The notes beneath the pieces are model-generated. The model ran no database searches. It had not been told where the DNA came from and saw nothing but the letters and a program-made list of their open reading frames with translations. A DNA stretch of 64,000 nt. Origin: Psychrobacter coccoides (GTDB lineage Bacteria > Pseudomonadota > Gammaproteobacteria > Pseudomonadales > Moraxellaceae). Of the stretch, positions 28,145-36,963 are shown one piece after another. The stretch is from contig NZ_JAGBKM010000001.1 in NCBI RefSeq assembly GCF_017498085.1, forward strand, positions 270,192 to 334,191, written 5' to 3'. The first letter of the stretch is position 1. Each line of letters opens with the position of its first letter. The position numbers and the translations under genes are program-made.

Positions 28145-29086
28145 CTACTGACTTAAGTGCTGTATCCAATTTAAAATATCATGGTAGACCAAGGTATGGT
28201 GCTGCTCGTGTAGAGGCTCGTGGCGCATATTAGGATACAAGCGCACATCTGTACGACAAAACCCTTGTTTTTTGAGCTGGCGGCTGATATTGCGAATACC
28301 ACGGCCCATATTGCCTACAGGGTCGTTTTCCCCACTGACAAACAACATCGGAAAGTCTTTGCTAATGGTATTTGCCCATTGCTTACCTACACCTGACTGC
28401 ATCAGCGTGAATAAGGTTAAAAAGCCATTGTTGGTAAACTCAAAACCCGTTAAAGGATCCGCCTCATAGTTTTTGACAGCAGCAGGGTCTTCATTAAGCC
28501 ACGCAAACTCAGAGTCTGAAATGCGATGATCAAGCTTGCTGTTGAGTACTTTATTCATCATATCAGCAAACAGCGTATTACGTTTTTTTGGAGCAGTCTT
28601 TGTTAAGATACTGCTGATAGGCAGTAACGCTTTGATTAAGGGGTTGGCATCAGAGGAGCCCATCAAGATGCTCCCTGTAAAGTCTTGGGCGTGATGTTTC
28701 AGCACAGTACGTACGATAAATGACCCCATAGAGTGGCCCATAATAAAATGTGGGACTTGCGGGTGGCGGCTCTTTAGCGTGTCTGCCATGACGATGACGT
28801 CTTTTAGTAGAGACTGTACGGGATGCTCACGGGCAAAATACCCAAGCTCATCGGGTACTTTGACCGTCTGTCCATGACCAAGCTGATCATAAGTCACCAC
28901 GGCTATGCCATGATTGGCTAAAAACTGCGCAAACTTACTGTAGCGGCCACTGTGCTCTGCCATCCCATGTACGATCAGTAGTGTCGCCTGAACCTCATCT
29001 GTTGGCTCAAAAAAAGTATGATGCAGATAATGAATCTTGTCAGATGAAATGATTTGCTCGTTATCAGTATTGATATTATTAGTCAT
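28145..29086 (-). CDS. Alpha/beta hydrolase, monoacylglycerol lipase/lysophospholipase-like
   Basis: A 313-residue serine hydrolase. The nucleophile elbow is GHSMGS, the acid is in SGENDPVG and the catalytic His in NMRHEPLHE, matching the Hydrolase_4 (monoglyceride lipase, PldB-like) family, which splits mono- or lysolipids. VHGMAEHSGRY is the oxyanion segment. I chose ATG 29086 with AAGGAAG upstream over a GTG two codons earlier. No signal peptide was seen, so it is probably cytoplasmic. Confidence 0.85.
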   Translation of the reverse strand: MTNNINTDNEQIISSDKIHYLHHTFFEPTDEVQATLLIVHGMAEHSGRYSKFAQFLANHGIAVVTYDQLGHGQTVKVPDELGYFAREHPVQSLLKDVIVMADTLKSRHPQVPHFIMGHSMGSFIVRTVLKHHAQDFTGSILMGSSDANPLIKALLPISSILTKTAPKKRNTLFADMMNKVLNSKLDHRISDSEFAWLNEDPAAVKNYEADPLTGFEFTNNGFLTLFTLMQSGVGKQWANTISKDFPMLFVSGENDPVGNMGRGIRNISRQLKKQGFCRTDVRLYPNMRHEPLHEQHHTLVYHDILNWIQHLSQ

Positions 29087-29111
29087 AAGCACTTCCTTAA
29101 TGGGATAAGAG

Positions 29112-29141
29112 GCCCTAGGGTCTGCTGAGCGACCCTAGGGC
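29112..29141. repeat. Perfect 11-bp inverted repeat
   Basis: GCCCTAGGGTC and GACCCTAGGGC flank an 8-base loop. No T-run follows on either strand, so it is not a classical terminator. The next bases (AGGGCATGTTGAGAATTCAT) resemble the start of a mobile-element end. Confidence 0.7.
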
Positions 29142-29181
29142 ATGTTGAGAATTCATCAATCAGCAACGTCATTTGTATGGT

Positions 29182-30942
29182 TTACGATGATGGGCGCTGA
29201 TAAATGGTCTTACCCTCTTTAATGGTTTTGATTACCTTGATATCCCTAATGTCGTTGCGGTCTACTGTCAGTGGATTGGCATCTAAAATCACCAAGTCAG
29301 CAAGCTTACCTTCGACCAAGCTGCCTTTACTGTCCTCTTCAAAAAGCTCGTAAGCGGCATGAGTAGTAATGGCTTTTAGGGCTTGATAAGGTGTGGCACG
29401 CTCCTCCTCACCAATGACTTTGCCTGAGCGAGAGGTGCGATTGACAGCTGACCATACAGAAAACAGTGGATCTAAAGGGGTGACGGTGTCGTCAGAGTGG
29501 TTAGTATATATGAGTCCCATCTTGTCTGCAGTTGCAATTGGGCTCAAAAAACTGGCGCGTTTTTCGCCTAGGTTTTTGACATGGACATCGCCCCAAAAGT
29601 AAGCATGGTTGGTAAAAAATGACGGCAGCATATTATACTTTTTAAAAGCCTCTAGCTGATCGGGTCGAACAAACTGGGTATGAATAGGGACAGTACGGCG
29701 GTCTTTGTCAGCAGCTTGCCCTGTCTGTTTTACAGCGTACTCGTGAGCCTCGATAATCATATCGGTCGCTGCATCGCCGTTATTATGAATAAACAGCTGA
29801 TTGTCATGTGCATAGGCTTTGGCAAACATCTCGTTTATCTCGTCCTGACTGAGGCTCGGCAGCCCGCGACAGTCGCTTTCACAGCCATCAACAGGTGTCA
29901 GATACGGCTCGGTAAAATAAGCAGTCTTGCCTTGTGGTGAGCCATCAGCGATGATTTTGGTGCCTTGGACTTTAAAACCGTTTTGATAGGTTTTCCATTT
30001 AAGGTCTTTGTCAGCTAAGTTCTCATCCAAATCACTAACGCCTGCTAGCGCCACTAAGTCAATTTTAAGTTTGCCGGCGTCTGCCTGTGATTGAAAAAAC
30101 TGAATGGCATCACGGGTGGTAGAGCCATCTTGGGCCGTGGTCACGCCGTTTTTGGCATAGTAGTCTTGGGTCTGTGCAAAAAACTGAGCTTGTTTGGGCT
30201 CAAGCTCGTTGAGTAGCACGTACATAAACGGATACATGGCTGTCTCTTGTAGCAGGCCATTTGGCTCGTTGGAGCCTGCCATGCGGGCGATATGCCCACC
30301 AGCAGGCGCTTTGCTATCAGCGGTAATGTCCATAGCAGCCAAAGCTTTGGAGTTGGCGACACCCATATGGCCACTGGTATGCTGCAGATAGACTGGGTTA
30401 TTGGGTAAGACACTGTCGATCTCGTCTTTGGTCGGATGACGCCCGTCGCTCAGTTGCGTTTCGTCATAGCCCCAGCCAAAAACCCATTCGCCATCAGGAA
30501 TGTTGTTGTCTTCTTTATAGGTTTTTAGCGCTTGTAGTATTTTGTCGATACTATCAACGGACCCGATGGGCGGTGCGGTCAGATTGGCTTGTCCCATGGT
30601 GTTGGATACCAGCGCAAAATGACTGTGAGGGTCGATAAAGCTTGGTAGCAAAGTCTGATTTTTTAAGTCAACTTGGGCTGCATTGGCGTATTTTGATTGG
30701 GCCTCGGCCAGAGCGCCGACATAAGCTATCTTGCCTGCTTGGGTGACGAGCGCCTCCACCATCTGCGGGGTATCACCTGTCATGGTGATGATGTCACCAT
30801 TGTAATAAACAGTGGCTTGGGGTGACGTGGGTTGCATCGCTTGAGTGCTGGGTTGGAGTGTGGCTTGATTGGCACTACAGCCAATGACACCTATAATGCC
30901 AAGGCTCAATAAAGTCGGTTTGATCAAAGAGGTTATCGTCAT
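29182..30942 (-). CDS. Metal-dependent amidohydrolase (YtcJ-like), lipoprotein
   Basis: A 586-residue Amidohydrolase_3 family enzyme. Metal-binding HxH is in IDPHSHFAL, with later metal ligands in LFIHNNGDAATD and a closing Asp in YTNHSDDTVTPLDP. The N-terminus is a lipoprotein signal with lipobox VIGC (residue 22 region), so it is probably anchored on the periplasmic side of a membrane. I chose ATG 30942, which has AAGGAAAT upstream; the longer frame would hide the signal peptide. Substrate unknown; relatives split N-substituted formamides or amides. Confidence 0.83.
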   Translation of the reverse strand: MTITSLIKPTLLSLGIIGVIGCSANQATLQPSTQAMQPTSPQATVYYNGDIITMTGDTPQMVEALVTQAGKIAYVGALAEAQSKYANAAQVDLKNQTLLPSFIDPHSHFALVSNTMGQANLTAPPIGSVDSIDKILQALKTYKEDNNIPDGEWVFGWGYDETQLSDGRHPTKDEIDSVLPNNPVYLQHTSGHMGVANSKALAAMDITADSKAPAGGHIARMAGSNEPNGLLQETAMYPFMYVLLNELEPKQAQFFAQTQDYYAKNGVTTAQDGSTTRDAIQFFQSQADAGKLKIDLVALAGVSDLDENLADKDLKWKTYQNGFKVQGTKIIADGSPQGKTAYFTEPYLTPVDGCESDCRGLPSLSQDEINEMFAKAYAHDNQLFIHNNGDAATDMIIEAHEYAVKQTGQAADKDRRTVPIHTQFVRPDQLEAFKKYNMLPSFFTNHAYFWGDVHVKNLGEKRASFLSPIATADKMGLIYTNHSDDTVTPLDPLFSVWSAVNRTSRSGKVIGEEERATPYQALKAITTHAAYELFEEDSKGSLVEGKLADLVILDANPLTVDRNDIRDIKVIKTIKEGKTIYQRPSS

Positions 30943-31173
30943 TATTATTTCCTTAGTTTTTATGAGTCGCGACGTCAATAGGGCGTCATTATAGCAGAAG
31001 GCTATAGATGCCATGCGTTGCACTGAGCACAAGTGAGCGTATAATCATAAACTTTAGTTCGAGAGTTAGTTAGATAATATGCAGCGATGCAGATTTATAG
31101 CATATTATAATGTTATGATGAATACGTGTTTTTTGTGACACAATTTTGTTTTATTTTATCAAGGAAGAATTCA

Positions 31174-32202
31174 ATGAAGTCTATTACCAAGTTATCTCTA
31201 ATCACAGCGATGATTGCGTCGAGTATGGCACTCACTGCCTGCTCAAACTCAGACAATGAAACGGCGAGCGTTGAAGATTCAGCGACTGTCAATGATGCAG
31301 AAATGACAGCACCTGCTGCTGATAAGCTTGAGACTAAGTTTGTCACTATTGCGACAGGCGGGGCATCGGGTCCTTATAACATTATTGGCACATCATTATC
31401 AGAAGTTTATGCTAAAACCTTTGGCGTCAACTCCAAAACTCAAACCACCGGCGCCTCAGTTGAAAACGTCAATTTGCTGACCCAAGGCAAGGTTGACATG
31501 GTTTTGGCGCTTAGTGATGTGGTCACAGATGCTGTCGCTGGCGAAAATAACTTTGAGCAGCCCATAGACAATATTCAGCAAATTGCGGTTTTGTATCCCA
31601 ACGTTGTACAGGTAGTGACGACTAAAGACTCTGGCATCATGAATTTAGAGGACCTACGTGGCAAGCGTATTGCGGTAGGTGACCAGGGCTCTGGCACTGA
31701 GGTCAATGCTCGAACGCTATTAGATGGCTTTGGTATCACCTACGACGATGTTGAGGTAGATTATCTGGGCTTTGCTGAAGCGGCTGATGGTATGAAAGCA
31801 GGAAAAATCGAAGCGGCATTCTTTAGTAGTGGTCTACCGAACTCTTCATTGATGGAGCTAGAGCAGGGACTAGATTTACAGCTCATCACTATTGATCAAG
31901 ACAAACTCAACGAAATTATTGCCACCAAGCCGTACTTTAAAACCTTTGAGATTCCTGCGGGCACCTATGGCAACGATACTGCGATACCGACTGCCGCCAT
32001 TATGAATGCGCTAATGGTACGCTCTGACTTATCTGAAGATGATGGTTATAAATTAACCAAAGCCTTGTTTGAAAACTTAGATGGTTTAAAAACAGCCCAC
32101 CAAGCCGCCAATGACATCAGTCTAGATACCGCCAATGTCGGCATGGTAGCGCCTATCCACCCAGGGGCTAAAAAGTACTATGATGAGCAAGCTGCCAAGT
32201 AG
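31174..32202 (+). CDS. TAXI-family TRAP transporter substrate-binding lipoprotein
   Basis: A 342-residue binding protein of a TAXI-type TRAP uptake system. Family features: FVTIATGGASGPYNIIGTSL, ENVNLLTQGKVDMVLALSD and GKRIAVGDQGSGTE. The N-terminus has a lipobox (MALTACS), so the mature protein is probably lipid-anchored, followed by an acidic linker. Start ATG 31174 has AAGGAAG upstream; an earlier in-frame Met at 31126 lacks one. It is first in a three-gene operon with overlapping ends. Related systems import C4 acids or glutamate-like anions; the ligand here is unknown. Confidence 0.9.
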   Translation: MKSITKLSLITAMIASSMALTACSNSDNETASVEDSATVNDAEMTAPAADKLETKFVTIATGGASGPYNIIGTSLSEVYAKTFGVNSKTQTTGASVENVNLLTQGKVDMVLALSDVVTDAVAGENNFEQPIDNIQQIAVLYPNVVQVVTTKDSGIMNLEDLRGKRIAVGDQGSGTEVNARTLLDGFGITYDDVEVDYLGFAEAADGMKAGKIEAAFFSSGLPNSSLMELEQGLDLQLITIDQDKLNEIIATKPYFKTFEIPAGTYGNDTAIPTAAIMNALMVRSDLSEDDGYKLTKALFENLDGLKTAHQAANDISLDTANVGMVAPIHPGAKKYYDEQAAK

Positions 32203-32731
32203 ATATTTATGGGGAGTAACTGGCGTAGCACTGAGTGTGGCGCTGGTTTTTTTAATAATAGGAATCACCTCACGTCTGTCTGTGATTGAAGTGAGTGTTG
32301 AGGATGGGATTGGGCTCAACGGCTCTGATCAACAGGTATGTTATTTCGTTGAGCCTGAGTTTCAGCTGCGCTGGATGCATTCGGTAGAAAAACAGTGGTG
32401 GGAGGAGCAGTATCAACGTAACGATGATGCTTTACTATTGACCACGACTTACTTTGAAGCGTTCGGTGCGGGCACGCCTTCAACTGAAGCGCTTGCGACA
32501 GTGCAAAAGCCAGGTTATCTGGGCTATCAGATCAATGAAAGTCTGCCGAACTTAGATTGGGTAGTCTCAAGGCTCACTAAAGGCGAGATTAATTATGGTG
32601 ACCATCAGATTTTGATTCATCAGTGGGTACCAGATTATTCTACAATCATTATTACGCCCAAGGCGTATGGTCTAGTAGATAGATTGAAAAAGGATTTTTG
32701 TCATGAACTCTCAAGTGATGGATCAGAGTAG
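32180..32731 (+). CDS. DUF1850 protein of a TAXI-TRAP operon
   Basis: A 183-residue protein with one N-terminal membrane helix (about residues 10-28) and a periplasmic domain carrying the DUF1850 pattern around RWMHSVEKQWWEE. DUF1850 genes are usually found between the binding protein and the fused permease of TAXI systems, as here. It overlaps the gene before by 23 bp and the gene after by 29 bp, which suggests translational coupling. Role unknown; perhaps assembly or a small accessory subunit. Confidence 0.85.
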   Translation: MMSKLPSRYLWGVTGVALSVALVFLIIGITSRLSVIEVSVEDGIGLNGSDQQVCYFVEPEFQLRWMHSVEKQWWEEQYQRNDDALLLTTTYFEAFGAGTPSTEALATVQKPGYLGYQINESLPNLDWVVSRLTKGEINYGDHQILIHQWVPDYSTIIITPKAYGLVDRLKKDFCHELSSDGSE

Positions 32732-34802
32732 TACGTCGGCCCAGACAAGTGATATCAGAAGCGACAATAAACTAGGCAGCACTGCTCATTTATCTGAGCA
32801 GTCTGATAGTGCTAATGGTTCTGCTACCGACACAGAAGCCCACAATAAAGCCATATTAGAAAAATACGATCGAGAGTCAATTACCCGTAATATCACTCAA
32901 GGTCCAGTCAAGTACTTCATCGCTATTGTTTGTATTTTATATTCTATTTTTCATTTGTATATTACCTTTAATCCCATGCCTGCTTTGCTACAGCGCTCTG
33001 TACACGTCGGCGTTGGATTTGCTTTAATATTTTTAATCTTTCCTGCCAGCAAAACAAGCAGCCGCAAAAAAGTCGCTTGGTATGATTGGATATGGTTTTT
33101 GCTGTCATTATCTGGCATGGCTTATTTAATATACGAGTACCAAGACATCGTCACCTCACGTGGCGGTATGGCCAATCAGACCGATATCATATTTTCTATT
33201 ATTACTGTCATCTGCGTGCTTGAGGGCAGCAGACGGATTACAGGTTGGATTTTGCCCATATTGGCATCGATATTTTTGGCCTATCCATTTGTCAGTCATT
33301 TAGACTTTATGCCTGAACGGCTGCTGACACGCCCTTATGACATGGGGGATATTTTTGGTCAGTTGTTTTTAAAAACAGAAGGTTTATATTCGGTAGCGAT
33401 TGGTGCATCGGTGACCTTTATTTTCTTATTTATCCTGTTTGGGGCCTTTTTAGCGCGCTCAGGCATGGGACAGCTTTTCAACGACCTAGCGCTGGCATTA
33501 GCAGGGGATAAAAAAGGTGGCCCTGCTAAAGTTGCAGTGATCTCAAGTGGTTTTATGGGTAGTATCAACGGTTCAGCCTTGTCAAACGTAGTTAGTACGG
33601 GTGCGTTTACCATTCCATTGATGAAAAAGGTGGGTTACAAAAAAGATTTTGCAGGCGCTGTGGAGGCGAGCGCCTCGGTTGGCGGGCAGATATTGCCGCC
33701 AATTATGGGCGCCAGTGCCTTTATTATGGCCGAAACCACAGGGCTGCCTTATAGCACGATTGCTTTAGCTGCGTTATTGCCAGCCGTACTCTACTATCTG
33801 GGCGTTATTGCGCAAGTGCACTTTCGAGCTGGGCGCCGTGACCTAAAAGGCATCGCTAAAGAAAACCTGCCCGCTGTCAAAGAAGTACTAAAGGCACGGG
33901 GGCATATGCTATTGCCGATTGTGTTTTTGATATATCTGTTGATAAAAAACGTACCCGTAGGCTATGCCGCCGCTTACACCATCGGCTTCACAGTCGCCAT
34001 CAGTATGATACGCAAAGAGACTCGCATGGGAGTTGCTGATATCTTAGGCGCACTGGAGGATGGCGCTCGCCAGTCGCTGGCGGTGATGGCGGCTTGTGCG
34101 GTGGTTGGTGTCATCATTGGGGTGGTGAGCTTGACCAGCTTTGGTACGGTGATGACCTCATCTATCGTGACGCTTGGTGCAGGATCATTATTCCTTACGC
34201 TTATTTTGACGATGCTTGCATCGATGGTATTGGGCATGGGGCTACCGTCTATTCCTGCCTACATTATTACGGCAACCATGGCTGCACCAGCGTTAGCAGG
34301 TTTTGATATTCCGATTTTATCAGCGCATATGTTTGTGTTTTATTTTGGTATTTTTGCCAATATCACACCACCTGTGTGTCTGGCAGCCTTTGCTGGTGCG
34401 GGTATCTCTGGTGGCGATCCGATGAAGACAGGCTTCTTATCGCTTAAGCTGGCATTGGCCGGATTTATCGTGCCGTTTATGTTTATCTATAGTCCGACGA
34501 TGCTGATGATAGACCCCACAGGTCTAGCGGTAACAGCCAAAGATTTCCCGCTACCACCTATTCTTGATATCGTAACAGTGGTATTGACATCGGTAACAGG
34601 CGTCATTGCCTTAGGTGCAGCGCTAGAAGGCTACTTCAGGGGCGCTATGAACCCGCTGATTCGGGGTGTACTGGCTGTCGGTGCATTACTGCTGATTTAT
34701 CCAGAGCTGACGACAGGATTAATAGGCGGGATTATCGTATTGATTATTGCTGTTTGGAATATAAAAACAGCTGAAAAGCCCACACCGACCTTAACGGTTT
34801 AG
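32703..34802 (+). CDS. TRAP transporter permease, fused small and large subunits
   Basis: A 699-residue inner-membrane protein in which the 4-helix DctQ-like part (about residues 70-190) and the 12-helix DctM-like part are fused, as usual for TAXI systems. The DctM part has the SSGFMGSINGSALSNVVSTG and GAFTIPLMKKVGY signatures and the ASASVGGQILPPIMGA motif. The first 65 residues are hydrophilic and Ser-rich. Powered by a sodium or proton gradient. Last gene of the operon. Confidence 0.94.
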   Translation: MNSQVMDQSSTSAQTSDIRSDNKLGSTAHLSEQSDSANGSATDTEAHNKAILEKYDRESITRNITQGPVKYFIAIVCILYSIFHLYITFNPMPALLQRSVHVGVGFALIFLIFPASKTSSRKKVAWYDWIWFLLSLSGMAYLIYEYQDIVTSRGGMANQTDIIFSIITVICVLEGSRRITGWILPILASIFLAYPFVSHLDFMPERLLTRPYDMGDIFGQLFLKTEGLYSVAIGASVTFIFLFILFGAFLARSGMGQLFNDLALALAGDKKGGPAKVAVISSGFMGSINGSALSNVVSTGAFTIPLMKKVGYKKDFAGAVEASASVGGQILPPIMGASAFIMAETTGLPYSTIALAALLPAVLYYLGVIAQVHFRAGRRDLKGIAKENLPAVKEVLKARGHMLLPIVFLIYLLIKNVPVGYAAAYTIGFTVAISMIRKETRMGVADILGALEDGARQSLAVMAACAVVGVIIGVVSLTSFGTVMTSSIVTLGAGSLFLTLILTMLASMVLGMGLPSIPAYIITATMAAPALAGFDIPILSAHMFVFYFGIFANITPPVCLAAFAGAGISGGDPMKTGFLSLKLALAGFIVPFMFIYSPTMLMIDPTGLAVTAKDFPLPPILDIVTVVLTSVTGVIALGAALEGYFRGAMNPLIRGVLAVGALLLIYPELTTGLIGGIIVLIIAVWNIKTAEKPTPTLTV

Positions 34803-34923
34803 AGCGTTAGGTGTGTATAATAGTACACTGAGTACATCTAGGGCGGGTAACAACGTAGCGGTTTTAAAAGTACTCCGACTATATTCTCATTTGCGAGTGT
34901 AGGTACTTTGGATAGAGCGCAAT

Positions 34924-34957
34924 AAAAAAGGAGACCTTTGTGAGTCTCCTTTTTATA
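34924..34957. terminator. Terminator between the TRAP operon and lipA
   Basis: AAAAAGGAGAC pairs with GTCTCCTTTTT, with A and T runs on both sides. It serves both converging units. Confidence 0.85.
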
Positions 34958-34994
34958 TCAATAGCTGTCAATAACTGGCTTAATCAGTTGAATA

Positions 34995-36038
34995 CTAACA
35001 GCCAAGCTTGCCTTCAGCTTCTAGTGCTTTTTTGCTACGAATGGGCGCAGGGCAGTCTTCACCATAGTACTGACGATCAGCAAAGTAGCTTGAGCGTACC
35101 ATGGGTCCAGCCCAAATGCTAAAGAAGCCGATTTTTTTGCCATAGTCCATATAGCGCTGGAACTCGTCTGGATGCACGTAGCGATCGACAGGCGCATGGT
35201 TTTTACTCGGCTGCAAATACTGACCGATGGTAATCATATCAACATCATGCGTTTTGAGATCATCAAGCAGCGCATAGACTTCTTCTTCAGTCTCACCGAG
35301 TCCTACCATAAAGCCGCACTTGGTGGCGATGTCAGGGCGACGCGCTTTATAAATTTTGAGCAAGTCGAGCGAGTGCTGATAGTCAGAGCCTGGGCGGAAG
35401 GCTTTATACAGACGTGGCACGGTTTCGATATTATGGTTAAAGACATCTGGTGCTGTCTCACACAGCAGGTCTAACGCCACATCCATACGACCACGGAAGT
35501 CAGGTACGAGTATCTCGATCAAGCAGTTTGGGCTGAGCGCACGTGACTCATTGAGGACGTCAACGAAATGCTGCGCACCGCCATCTTTTAGATCATCACG
35601 ATCTACAGAAGTAATCACCGCATATTTGAGACCCAGACCTTGAATGGTCTCAGCCGTATGGCGAGGTTCGTCAGGGTCTAAGTTATTCGGACGACCGTGC
35701 GCCACATCACAAAACGGGCAGCGACGGGTACAGATATCGCCCATAATCATAAAGGTTGCCGTACCGTCACCAAAGCATTGCGCTAAGTTCGGACAAGCGG
35801 CTTCTTCACAAACCGTATAGAGCTTTTGCTCACGCAGTTTGGCTTTGATGCGTGCGACCTCGGCAGGCGAGGACATTTTTACTCGAATCCAGTCTGGCTT
35901 TTTTTTCGCTTCGACTGTCGGAATGACCTTAATAGGGATGCGGGCCACTTTGTCATAGCCACGTAGCTTTTCGCCTTGAACGGCTTTTTTGGGCTTTGCT
36001 CTGGCAGCAGGAACATGGGTTTGGACGGCAGTAGTCAT
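34995..36038 (-). CDS. lipA: Lipoyl synthase
   Basis: Radical SAM enzyme that inserts two sulfurs into octanoyl groups on lipoyl domains. Both iron-sulfur motifs are clear: the auxiliary cluster [12 protein letters not shown] and the SAM cluster CTRRCPFC. The C-terminal RSSY serine ligand segment is present. The 347 residues include a longer basic N-terminus. Start ATG 36038; a TATAAT lies about 55 bases upstream on the minus strand. lipB is not adjacent. Confidence 0.97.
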   Translation of the reverse strand: MTTAVQTHVPAARAKPKKAVQGEKLRGYDKVARIPIKVIPTVEAKKKPDWIRVKMSSPAEVARIKAKLREQKLYTVCEEAACPNLAQCFGDGTATFMIMGDICTRRCPFCDVAHGRPNNLDPDEPRHTAETIQGLGLKYAVITSVDRDDLKDGGAQHFVDVLNESRALSPNCLIEILVPDFRGRMDVALDLLCETAPDVFNHNIETVPRLYKAFRPGSDYQHSLDLLKIYKARRPDIATKCGFMVGLGETEEEVYALLDDLKTHDVDMITIGQYLQPSKNHAPVDRYVHPDEFQRYMDYGKKIGFFSIWAGPMVRSSYFADRQYYGEDCPAPIRSKKALEAEGKLGC

Positions 36039-36165
36039 AATCTTATCTCTTAACCCTTTATAGTATAAGGGTTTATGGAATTATTAGCATGTTTTATGAG
36101 TGGAGTCATTATAGCAGATTATGAGCTTATATTTTGCTCATCTGTCAATGGATGACTAATCTTGA

Positions 36166-36576
36166 TTACTGATCGTTGTCAAAATATTCTGGCTCAATAT
36201 TCAACTCGTTCAATATATCTATAGCAGCACGAAACGCTTCTTGAGTGGCTGGCGCACCGCAGTATGGCAAGCTGTGCATCAGCACCTCTTGAATCTCGGC
36301 CACGCTTGCACCATTATTGATCGCCCCACGAATATGTCCTTTTAGCTCATTTGGGCTTTTTTGTGCAATCAAAAACGCAATGGTGATTAATGAGCGGTAT
36401 TTACGTGGCAACACAGTGTCATCCTGCCACGTGCTGCCCCAAGCGTGCTCGATGATCCAGTCTTGTAGTGGTTGAGTGAAAGGCGTTGCTGCATCGAGAG
36501 AGCGTTTTACATGTGCCTCGCCCATCACTTCGGTGCGTACGTTTAGTCCCTTGTTATAATGAGAGTTGTTGTCCAT
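36166..36576 (-). CDS. Carboxymuconolactone decarboxylase family protein
   Basis: A 136-residue member of the CMD/AhpD-like fold. RSLITIAFLIAQ and GHIRGAINNGASVAEIQEVLMH are the diagnostic segments. The AhpD CXXC is absent, so it is closer to PcaC (4-carboxymuconolactone decarboxylase) than to a peroxidase partner. No protocatechuate genes surround it, so the physiological reaction is uncertain. The divergent 387-bp gap towards acnB contains no convincing gene. Confidence 0.8.
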   Translation of the reverse strand: MDNNSHYNKGLNVRTEVMGEAHVKRSLDAATPFTQPLQDWIIEHAWGSTWQDDTVLPRKYRSLITIAFLIAQKSPNELKGHIRGAINNGASVAEIQEVLMHSLPYCGAPATQEAFRAAIDILNELNIEPEYFDNDQ

Positions 36577-36963
36577 CCTGTCATCCTTTTTTAAACTTAA
36601 TAAACCATAAAAGCTGTCGCTATTGGTCTCGTTTTTTGTGCGGTGTTATGTGCCAAGCCTTATCAGCTGGAAGTATAACAGCCACCTTGATACTGGTTCA
36701 CCTGATATTGAGGATATTAAAAGCAGATAAGTCCGGTGCTGAGAATTTAAAAGAGCAAAAAGCCCCTATAATCACGGTGGTGATACCATCCATTTTTATA
36801 ATAAATGTTGGCTATGTAAGCGATTTTGTGCCCGCCCCATTAACTTTTTAGCCATTATAGGCTATATTAGCCGGGATAATTATTCAATATAGTACACCAA
36901 CGCAGGCAGTCATACTGACTACTCACGTGATGTACTGATCACCAACCGACGAGGACGACTATT
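36577..36963. other. Intergenic control region between the CMD-family gene and acnB
   Basis: 387 bp without a convincing gene. It holds a small TAGCC/GGCTA inverted repeat at 36849-36864 and AT-rich sequence suitable for the acnB promoter. A plus-strand frame running in from the CMD gene's antisense strand was rejected. Confidence 0.5.

Noticed and set aside
36486..36851. 121-codon plus-strand frame before acnB
   Set aside because: Its first third is antisense to the CMD-family gene and its composition is not protein-like; no ribosome site.
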